Positions 55,999 to 64,000 of a stretch of 64,000 nucleotides of DNA are shown one piece after another; positions within the stretch are counted from its first letter, which is position 1; every line of letters starts with the position of its first letter. Both the position numbers and the translations under genes were made by a program. The notes beneath the pieces are model-generated. The model saw only the letters and a program-made list of their open reading frames with translations. It was not told the DNA's origin and made no database searches. The stretch covers positions 297,884 through 361,883 of the forward strand of contig JAJEKB010020753.1 of the NCBI GenBank assembly GCA_022393335.1, written 5' to 3'. This DNA comes from Macrotrachela quadricornifera (taxonomy: Eukaryota > Rotifera > Eurotatoria > Philodinida > Philodinidae).

Positions 55999-57148
55999 GT
56001 GGGCAACCAGGCGGACATGACCGAAAGTTCTATTTTCCCAAGTTCAAATATCGGAATGAATACGTCTATGGTTAGTCTATCTTACCCTAAAACTAGATTT
56101 CCAGAAATCGAGCCATACCCCTGGAAAAGTCCAGCGTCAAAAAATTGCTCATAAATCGATAATTATACGGAGACCATTCCTTTTTTCAACTTATCAAAAC
56201 ATTTTAAAAAGAAAAACTATCTGAAACGAATGACTGACCCATAAGCTATATTGGATGAAAAAATGATTTCGATTGAACCAAAAATGAAATAGAAAAAAAG
56301 TGATTATTGGGCCAAAAATAGGTCAAAAAATAGGTCATACCGTATTTTATGAACGCTACAAAGAGTTTTCATCCGATTGAGCTGAAATTTTCACCAATCA
56401 TTCTCCAATGTGTGATTTATCATTGATCATAGCGCGATGTTGAATCAGTGAACACAGGCCGAGCTAGAGGTCTCCCAAAAAACCAGGTTTCTGCCCAGGA
56501 ATGGCTAGTTTTGAGAAGATGAGAACGTTTTGACGCAAAACTAAGATCATATTCGGAATCAGCTCGTCGAGCTGCATCCAACCATATATAATAAAAAGCA
56601 TTTTTTCGAAAAAAAATTTTTGACCTTCGTGCAAGGAAAGCTAAAAAAGATGAGTCATTCCGTATTTTTCGAGCATTATAAAGAGTTCTCATTCAACTGA
56701 ACTCAGTCATTTACTCACTGTGTTCATCTATATTAAATTTTCGTTAACTATATACATCGTATCGCATCAGAGACCATATACTATGCTAGGAATTCCTAAG
56801 AAAACCCTGATTTTTGACCCTAATTCCTTCTTTTGGCTCCCCAAATCTCTTTTTTTATCCTTAAAATAACATCTTACCGAGAAACCAAGGTGATTTTCGG
56901 AATCAGCGTGCCAAACTACGTCGAATGGTGAGTGACACGATGTATTTTCTAATAAAAACTTTTTTTCGAAAATTTTGGCAAAGGCACCCCACAGGTGATT
57001 TTCACGAAAAATTTTTTTTTTCAGAAAGTGCTTTATTTGCTTAAAGATGATTTTCTAAGTGATATATAATCACTTCTAAGCAATAAAAATCCGTTTCAGA
57101 GCACGAAACTTACATGTCCGCCTGCTATACGAAAGTTGCCCACTGTGG
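55992..57148. mobile_element. Element of about 1.15 kb with CACAGTGGGCAAC ends and internal tandem duplication
   Basis: CACAGTGGGCAAC followed by GGCGGACATG at the left (55996-56018) matches, inverted, CATGTCCGCCTG...GTTGCCCACTGTG at the right (57115-57147). The terminal GTGGGCAA resembles hAT ends, but the flanking 8-mers do not match. Inside, two diverged direct copies of about 320-345 bp repeat blocks such as CCGTATTTTATGAACG / CCGTATTTTTCGAGCA and TTCGGAATCAGC. More GC-rich than its surroundings; the open frame at 56420-56692 (minus) lies within it and shows no transposase motif. Confidence 0.6.
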
Positions 57149-57793
57149 GGAGAGCGCAATGGTGGAATTAGGGGAAGATTTACTTTGAAATCGCAGATTT
57201 TTGAAAAAAAAAGTCGAAATTGAATTTTTGTATAGGAAGATGCACCGAAGCTTTCTCTTTCCGAATATAGATAGTTTTTTGCAAAACGATCAGATTTTCA
57301 CGGAGTTGTCGTTAAAAAAACTGGATATCCCTTCTACCATGTTTTACGAAAAATTTTCGTAATTTTTCGAAACTTTTTCAGTTTCGAAAAAACGGCGTTG
57401 ACACTTGTGGTAATATGGGAATGTATTCATAAAAACTTAAAATTTTTTTAACCTATTCCAAAGTATTCCGTTAATCTAATATTAACCAATTGTGCTGCTA
57501 TTCTTTTTTATAGAAGTTATATATTCTTAAGATAATTATAAAAAAATGAACAATGATTTGGAAATGACTGATAAAAACTCCAATCAGATATGATAGATGT
57601 ACAACAATATCAAAATACATTATTCTTTGAGGATTGTTCTTATCACTATACAAGATGATCTATTTGATGGTTAATACATATCTGTACTTTATCTGCAGGT
57701 TTATTATTGACAGCAAGTATTTGTGATTCTGAAACAATAGATTACAGTATAATTACAATTATATGAACACAAATTTTAATAGTTTTGTTTTAT
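57149..57793. other. Intergenic region, no gene seen
   Basis: Contains several TTTTTCGAAA-type palindromic scraps that may belong to the neighbouring element, then the AT-rich 3' flank of the lipase-like gene. Confidence 0.4.
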
Positions 57794-58681
57794 TTAAATG
57801 TTCAACTTCTCTTCGATCCATGAAATTGCATAAGACAATATTTCCTCTTTTCCTATGTCATTATGCAATTCGTGAGAATGGTCTGGCCATACTTTAAATG
57901 TAGCATCACCTCTCACTCTCTTGCGCACCCATTTCTGAATACCATGAATTGGTGTTGTAGTATCTGCCTCACCATGTTGAATCAACAAAGGCCATGGTGC
58001 ATAAACTGTATTCTTTTCCAGGAGAACACCTAATTCCATGAATACAGAAACAGTCGTTGCTGTCCATCGATCGTGGACAAGTGGATCATTTCGGTAGGCT
58101 TCAACAACCTCACCATCGGTACAATATACATTCGTAGAGTTCCCATGAACAGGCAAACGAAAATGAGGATCTAAATGGGCAAAAGCACGTGAGAGAAAAA
58201 GCAATAATGCTGTAGGTCGTCTTTTGAGACACAGTGAAGGTGTACTAAGGATCATGGCCTGACAAGCAAATAGTTTCGAAGGTCGTAAAACGATATGAGA
58301 AGCACAAAGAAGTGATCCAGTTCCATGTGCATAGATCACCAAAGGTACGCCAGGATAAAGTTCAGTGTGAATGCGATCAATTACACATTCGATGTCATCA
58401 AAAAGAGTATCGAGATTTGGTGTATAGCCACGCTCACCCTCGGACAAGCCGTGACCTCGCAAGTCAAAACCAACAAAGGCAATTTGTCTACCATTATAAA
58501 AGTGAGCTACATGCTTGTAACGTTGACAATGTTCGCCTGATCCGTGAACAATCAGTACAACAGCACGACAATCACCATTTGTGACTGGCCAATGCCGCCC
58601 ATGTAGACGAAGTTTATCGCTTGGTGAATAAACAAAAAAAGCAATCCCGTCACGATTATCATCGACTTCGTTGTTGAACAT
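57794..58681 (-). CDS. Monoglyceride-lipase-like alpha/beta hydrolase lacking the catalytic serine
   Basis: An intronless frame of 295 codons. The fold and order match monoglyceride lipase (human MGLL 303): oxyanion-hole VLIVHGSGEHCQRY (42-55), FVGFDLRGHGLSEGER (69-84), nucleophile elbow at 116-124, acid Asp240 in HGEADTTTP, and His270 in HSHELHND. At the elbow, where active enzymes read GHSMGG, this protein reads AHGTGS. Gly120 therefore replaces the nucleophilic serine while Asp240 and His270 remain. It is unlikely to hydrolyse monoacylglycerols by the usual mechanism and may be a pseudo-enzyme or use another residue (Thr121, Ser123). The frame is intact and more GC-rich than neighbouring genes, so recent decay is unlikely. 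The absence of introns and the composition could reflect retrocopying or foreign origin. TTTTTCATAG upstream may accept a spliced leader. Confidence 0.88.
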   Translation of the reverse strand: MFNNEVDDNRDGIAFFVYSPSDKLRLHGRHWPVTNGDCRAVVLIVHGSGEHCQRYKHVAHFYNGRQIAFVGFDLRGHGLSEGERGYTPNLDTLFDDIECVIDRIHTELYPGVPLVIYAHGTGSLLCASHIVLRPSKLFACQAMILSTPSLCLKRRPTALLLFLSRAFAHLDPHFRLPVHGNSTNVYCTDGEVVEAYRNDPLVHDRWTATTVSVFMELGVLLEKNTVYAPWPLLIQHGEADTTTPIHGIQKWVRKRVRGDATFKVWPDHSHELHNDIGKEEILSYAISWIEEKLNI

Positions 58682-61354
58682 GTTTTCGTTTATTGAGTCT
58701 ATCTATGAAAAAATATAAAAATGAATATGTTCTTCCCACAGTAAAAATTATAAAATAATGTAAACACAAGAGTTACATACACATAAATATAAATAATAAA
58801 ACATTTTGGTGACCTTTTCAAAAAATATTTTTCAAAGAGATATGATTGATATTGGCAAAAGGGGGACCGCCTGTTTACATCACGCTCTATCTATTTTGGC
58901 GAAATCAGAATATTACTCAATTCATGATTTCATAATTTTTTGTGTTGTGAAAAGGATGAATGCTAGATGATATCAAGTTGTTCATCCGAGTGCTTCGTAA
59001 TTAACTTTTTGAAGAAATAAATGTTGATGCGAATACCAACAATTTTAAAAGTGTGATTCTATCAAAAAATTTTTTTGGTCATATGAATTGAATTAAAACA
59101 CTTTAACCAAAGAAATGTAGTTCACTTCATATAGAAAAATAAAACTAACCAAAACCGAGTCCATAGTTTACCAAATTCTTTTTTGTCTATTTTTCTTATA
59201 ATAACAGTAAATCGGTCGTAAAAAGTGAATCAAATGCGTTAGCCAAAGCCTTGTAAGTTTTTGCAGTCTATTTAAAGATGGTACTTGGAGACTTTTTAGG
59301 ACTATTTAAGGATGATACTTGAAGCGTTTTCAGGACGACCTACAGTTGTTACTTGATGATTCTTAAGAGACGGTCCACGACAATATCGAACATTAGTGAA
59401 TAGCACCATACTCTTAAAAATTTTAATTTTTGTATAGTTTTTCAGTGGAAATGAACGAGTATTATCAAAAACCTTTAAATCCAAATTTTTAGCTGATTCT
59501 AGCTTACCCTTGAAACGTTATGAAGCAAACAACGAATGCGAGTTCACCATGTCTTTTGAAAAAAAATTCTTCTCATACTAAATTGAGTTAGTCTGTATAA
59601 GCATGTACCAAGCCCGGGCATAAACTGAGAACTCCGGGAATAGTTATTGATAAATAACTCGTTCCTATGACCAGTTTCTTTGGTTTTATTAAGGATCATA
59701 ATCTCGAAATTGATCATTCCTTTCCATGTTTATCTCTAAACGCTGTTTTATTCTTTGCAACAGGAGAAAGAAATTCTCTGGACGTAACCTTAGATCTTCA
59801 AGTACTATATTACGACTAGGGATGGCATTTGAGCTTTTCCTACTAGACAAAAAACTAGTCAATCAGATGGCAGCAAATTGTCACTCGCTTATGTAATTGA
59901 TAACCGTGGGAGACTCTATGAGGACTTTTGTAGAGCACTTTTAATAATCTCTAAAAGGTCCAAACAACCCTATGTTTCTTACTTATTTTCATAAAGAAAA
60001 AATACCTCGAAAACTGATTGGCTGAAACTCTTTTGTAACTAACTATCTCCGAGATTCTCGGTACTGAGAATGGCCGAGCCCGGAAAACTCGTACTCGGTG
60101 CATGTTTACGTCAGTATTTGGAATTTTCTTCATCCTAACTCGTCGCAACCTTTTCGAGCCATAGTGCATTTGAAAGAGTAAACTTCGCTCTACAAAACTG
60201 TATATATGAACATATAATAAACCTTCATTATAAAGGAATTCTAGGCACGAAATTAGACCAACCATATGAGGTTTTTCGTGTTTTTTCTCGTTTCTCTTTT
60301 TGAGTGCAAGGCTGCATTTCTCTACTAATGTCAACTGTCCCGGAAATTTTTTATGGTTTTGAATAGAGCAAACAAAGGGTTATCCAATGAGGTCCGCGGG
60401 AATTCAATAATATCAAGAGAGAGTCCGCGCGAAACTCCACTTTCTGATGTCAAAATATCTTAAAAAAGGATTGCTTGGATCATTCAACTTTTTTGAACAA
60501 AAGCCACAGTTATATGGTTTTTATGAGCGAATCCATATAAGCCGCGACGTTGAATACAGGAAATATGCTCAATTGAAAGCGTCCGATTTTACTCAATTTA
60601 AGATACGTTATAGAGGAAAGAATCATATGAATATTAGCGTAAGTCGCTTTAAAAAATATTGAATCTTCGATTTTCTATAAGCATTTTATGAGAAGTTCTG
60701 AAAATAACTATTTCGACCGAGAAGGTCGTGTTTTGGGTGTCAATCTCAGGCTCCATTTCCAGGAACTCGAAATTCATACCGAATTCTGAGTTTCTAGAAG
60801 CAGAAACCTAATAGACAACTCATTTCTGCATGTTTTTCAACACGCTGGAGTCTTTAGGCATATTTTTGCTTTCATGTTGAGGTAAGTCACTGTAAGTTCT
60901 CGGGTTCTTAGGAACGGGAAGTCGGTCCGGCTTCCCAAGAAGTAAGAACCGTGCTTAAATTTATGTTCTTAGCGATTTTTAATAGGCTTTATACTTCTGT
61001 TTTGTGTGAGATAGGAAAAAACCACACGAAAAAATGACATAAGTACAGTTGTCAGCGGATTCTAGTACCAATCCCTAAAAATCACCCAGTCACCGACACT
61101 GGATCTCTAAAAGATTGTGCTGGGTAAACAATTTGATTCTGAGCCGCATAGTCTTATATTCAAGAATGATCATTGCTCGAAAAATAAGAATTTGATCCGA
61201 AATATTGGGTTTTTAAAGGATTCTGGCAGGTATTTCCACATAACATTCGCTCAATGATTTATGCTCGGACTCTAGAAGGTTATGTTGGGTGCAAAACTCA
61301 ATTATGCGTCGAATGATATTATGTTCAACTTGATGGACTAAACGTGTTTCTAAC
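58682..61354. other. Intergenic, mixed old repeats, no gene seen
   Basis: Less AT-rich than most of the window. 59275-59370 has about 40-bp degenerate direct repeats (GATGGTACTTGGAG, GATGATACTTGAAG, GTTGTTACTTGATG). Sequences around 59600 (CATGTACCAAGCCCGGG) and 60080-60105 look like inverted ends of an old element. 61080-61310 has two diverged copies of a segment around CTCTAAAAGATTGTGCTGGG / CTCTAGAAGGTTATGTTGGG. Open frames at 59951-60334 and 60447-60662 show no family. Confidence 0.4.
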
Positions 61355-62413
61355 GAGGGAACACAACGAACTGATAAATTGCTTTTTAAATTCTAGTAAT
61401 ACCATTTTATAGAGCTTGTTGAGTTATTAACTAATGTAATAGTCATTTGGGTCGACAGTCGCACATAAGAATAAATCTCTAATATATTATTTTCAGTGTC
61501 TGCGCCGGGCCAAAGTGTAAAGATGATTATGGGTGTGATGCTGGTTAACCTTTGAGTTTCGATTCTAGCAGAGAGGCACCAGAGGTCCAAACAAGCCTTA
61601 TTTTAAAGGCCTGTGCGGCCTGTCCACTTTTTCAAACGAATAAAATAAAGATTATACATCATAAATCACGTGTTCAGATAGGGCACTAAGGCTACCATAC
61701 TACCGAAACCTGATCTGCCTGTAATAGGGACAGGCTGCGATTCTCAGGCCAGTATAAGTGCTAGGCCTAGACAGGCTAATAATTTTCTTACGCGTCTGAA
61801 TGACGCTGCTCTGAAAATCGTAGTCTGTGCTATGACCGACAGATCATGCTTGGGTAGAATAGTAGCCTCAGTACCCTATCTGAATCTCTAGTTTATAGTC
61901 AGTCATTATTTTTTCCGATCGAAAAGGCGGACAGGCCTTGACAGGCCACACAGACTTTCAAAACGAGGCCTGTTTGGACCTCTGAGAGGCACATACACTT
62001 GCCATATAATATCACTTTGCATGGTAAGTGTCGGTGTCTCACTGCTAAAATCAAAAATTAATTGTAGGAAACTTACTATGAAACCTGATGTTGGCTCGAA
62101 TGATTATTATATCAGTTAATAACTCAGCAAGCTTTACAAATTGATATCATTAAAATTTAATAAAAAGCGATCGATCAATTCTAAGCCTTCCCTCGTAAAG
62201 TCGTAACTCAAAGGTCAACCAGCACCACACTCCTAGTAACCTTTAACTCGGCATAGACATTGAAAAGTATATGTCATATATTAGAGTTTTATTCTTAAAT
62301 GCGACTGTTGGCCCTAATGACTATTATATTAGTTAATAACTCAACAAGCTCTGCAAATTGGTATTGCTAGATTTAAAAAACCTTTTATCAGTTCGTTGTG
62401 TTTCCTCGTTAGA
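61355..62413. mobile_element. Foldback element hosting a nested hAT-type insertion
   Basis: The outer ends AACGAGGGAACACAACGAACTGATAAA (left) and TTTATCAGTTCGTTGTGTTTCCTCGTT (right) are inverted copies. The arms, about 61355-61571 and 62180-62413, also share AACTCAAAGG / CCTTTGAGTT blocks and a module around GAGTTATTAACT. A third copy of that module lies at about 62093-62160. The 405-bp element 61580-61984 sits inside it. Confidence 0.65.
61580..61984. mobile_element. 405-bp hAT-type miniature element with 8-bp target duplication
   Basis: The left end CAGAGGTCCAAACAAGCC and inverted right end GGCCTGTTTGGACCTCTG are 18-bp terminal inverted repeats with one mismatch. They are flanked by identical AGAGGCAC (61572-61579 and 61985-61992). 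Arms continue internally with GGCCTGTGCGGCCTGTCC and its inverted match. Rich in GGCCTG motifs and GC-rich. Non-autonomous. It interrupts the foldback element 61355-62413, so it inserted later. Confidence 0.9.
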
Positions 62414-63182
62414 TAATCTTTAAAAATCTTCGAGTACTGTCCTTATATATTCCTCACAAATCTCCAGATAATATCTTCAGATAGCCTTCAGAAACCTACA
62501 AGTGCCTTGCTACAGTACTTCTCAAATATCTACAGTCGAGATGTCCATGTAATTCAGGAAGTTGTGGAGAACACAACTTGAAATTTCTCCAACATGTTAG
62601 CAAAGCGCGTCTATCGCCTATTTGCACTATATTCAAAAACGGATAAAGTATGGATTTTGAACTCTAGTTTGGCTCACGCGAATTTTGGTTCACGCCATAG
62701 GACCTTCATAAAAATGCTTTCTCATTTTTATTTTGCACAACGATTAACGGTTTCTCGATATTACTCATATTACCTTTAAAAAACTTTCATCAGAAGCACT
62801 CTCACACAATACTCAAAAATATACCTGTCATTTTGACTATAAAACTGAAATACCTTTGAAAGTAATTTATGACTGCAAGCTGTGAAAAGAAGTATATAAA
62901 TATAGTCATAAATGAATGAAGCGTAACATATAACAAGCAAAATTTTTTTTTCTATTCTGTTTTTTTTCTTCCTGTTGTGATCCAAGCAATTGCTCATAAA
63001 ATAAATGTCGCAATCATTGATAAAAAAAAGGAAGTAAACAACCAGTAATTATTTCATGAAATATACATAACCACTTTTTTTACGCATTATCAATTTGGTT
63101 TTTTCCAACCTTTCTATTTTTGTCAAATATATATAATGACAGAAAAATTGCATCACCATACAATCATTATATACAAACGAAA
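62414..63182. other. Intergenic region, 5' flank of ABHD6-like gene
   Basis: No gene is seen. The proximal part (63090-63182) should contain the promoter and 5' untranslated exon of the ABHD6-like gene. Confidence 0.45.
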
Positions 63183-63484
63183 ATGTAAGTAGATAAGTTT
63201 AATTTTGTTTTAAACATAACCTTGATGATGTTAGGCAAGCTTGGCTCATACAACTTTACTACAGGTAAATGAATAATATCAAGCATTAATATAAATGACG
63301 ATTATATGAATATAGATTTACTACTTATCAAGCCGGTCTTGTCAAGCACTCTTTACCAGTCAATCAAGATGAAACCGCTGTGTTCAGTTATAGTGAGAAG
63401 GGTTCTAAGACTGATGCACAACCGACGATAGTTTTCATTCATGGACTGTCGTCAAACAAGGAAACATGGCTTCCAATTGTCAAG
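63183..63484 (+). CDS. ABHD6: ABHD6-like monoacylglycerol lipase, 5' part only
   Basis: Exons 63183-63184 (first two bases of the start codon), 63235-63264 and 63316-63484 give 67 codons in one frame before the gene runs off the window. AWLIQLYYRFTTYQAG matches the segment after the membrane anchor of ABHD6 (ALIRIYYWYWR in human). PTIVFIHGLSSNKETWLPIVK is the conserved oxyanion-hole region (human SILMLHGFSAHKDMW). ABHD6 is a membrane-bound serine hydrolase that degrades monoacylglycerols and lysophospholipids. The nucleophile and remaining triad lie beyond the window. The best-fitting model splits ATG as AT|G across the first intron; it lacks the N-terminal hydrophobic anchor, so a further upstream start cannot be excluded. 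The next intron contains a minisatellite and an assembly gap. Confidence 0.75.
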
Positions 63485-63830
63485 GTAAGCTCACAACAGG
63501 ATTCAAAACGGGCCATTTTATTGTAACTTAATCCGATCCAACTGAGTAATATTCAGATTTCCGAAAGAAGAAACTTAAGAAAATACTAAAATTTTCACAA
63601 ACCGCATTTGATGATAGATGCGCGTAACTACGGATATTTCGCAGAAATTTTGAGACCGTGACGTAAATGAATTACTAAGTAATTCAAAAATTCATATGAA
63701 AAAATTAAGCAACATTTTAATACTAAGTTTCATCAATATTTCAATCAATAATCCTATCTTAATTATTTACAGCTTTCATTCACAGGATACACTGTTCTTC
63801 ATTAACATCTATTAGTCTTGTAGGATCGCA

Positions 63831-64000
63831 AAAAACTACTACGGTCTACCAGGGTCCATCAGGTCTACAAGGTTCTACAAGAGTCTACCAGAGTCTGCCA
63901 GGGTACACCAACAGTCTACAAGGGTCTACCAGAGTCNNNNNNNNNNAGAGTCTGCCAGGGTACACCAACAGTCTACAAGGGTCTACCAGAGTCGATGCCG
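63831..64000 (+). repeat. GTCTACMAGRGT minisatellite with assembly gap
   Basis: Short units of about 11-13 bp such as GGTCTACCAGGGTC, GTCTACAAGG and GAGTCTGCCAGG repeat to the end of the window. Ten N occupy 63937-63946. The 47 bases before the gap (63890-63936) are identical to the 47 after it (63947-63993). The array lies in the intron following the last visible ABHD6-like exon. Confidence 0.85.

Noticed and set aside
56420..56692. 90-codon minus-strand frame inside the 1.15-kb element
   Set aside because: No transposase motif; it spans one half of the internal tandem duplication and is not kept in the other half.
59951..60662. Open frames on both strands (127 and 71 codons)
   Set aside because: Composition is unremarkable and no family motifs were found; the area looks like old repeat DNA.

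Overview
This window is nuclear DNA of a eukaryote: strongly AT-rich, with multi-exon genes whose introns are mostly 45-70 bp with GT..AG ends. Several features together point to a bdelloid rotifer: an F-box/leucine-rich protein of the type expanded in bdelloids, a single-exon orphan GPCR, a bdelloid-style ADP-ribosyltransferase, pyrimidine-AG sites just before many start codons as expected for spliced-leader trans-splicing, and many short palindromic elements. The assignment rests on gene style, not on a database match.

Layout. 1-8.6 kb holds an F-box gene (minus), non-coding DNA and a small GPI-anchored three-finger protein. 8.6-17.7 kb is repeat-rich: a broken Ty3/Gypsy pol, several foldback elements, a minisatellite with an assembly gap, and an ADP-ribosyltransferase gene with an in-frame stop. 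18.9-36.6 kb is the gene-dense core. Three genes for mitochondrial proteins lie head-to-tail on the minus strand (ATP5PO/OSCP, NFU1, SLC25A46), separated by 182 and 115 bp. Diverging from OSCP is a complete 21-exon neurofibromin (NF1) gene of 2981 codons. 39.5-40.8 kb has an unrecognised gene with a HEIGH zinc-protease-like motif. 44.8-48.4 kb has a DNAJB6-like chaperone gene (minus) and a GABARAP/ATG8 gene (plus). 50.9-54.2 kb has the orphan GPCR and an eight-exon unrecognised gene. 57.8-64 kb has an intronless monoglyceride-lipase-like gene lacking its catalytic serine, more repeats, and the 5' end of an ABHD6-like lipase gene cut by the window end.

Exon structures were rebuilt by hand. In every multi-exon model the phases add up to an intact frame, and the protein lengths fit the families (NF1 2981 aa, SLC25A46 402 aa, NFU1 240 aa, DNAJB6-like 262 aa, GABARAP 116 aa).

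The most interesting signals are: the operon-like mitochondrial gene trio with a poly(A) signal and 3' splice site packed into each short gap; an ATG8 protein that ends exactly at the lipid-accepting glycine; a lipase-fold protein with Ser-to-Gly at the nucleophile; three miniature hAT-type elements with perfect 8-bp target duplications, one of them nested in another element; a 310-bp-arm foldback whose arms are nearly identical; and two 10-N gaps whose flanks are identical to each other, so both look like unmerged contig overlaps.
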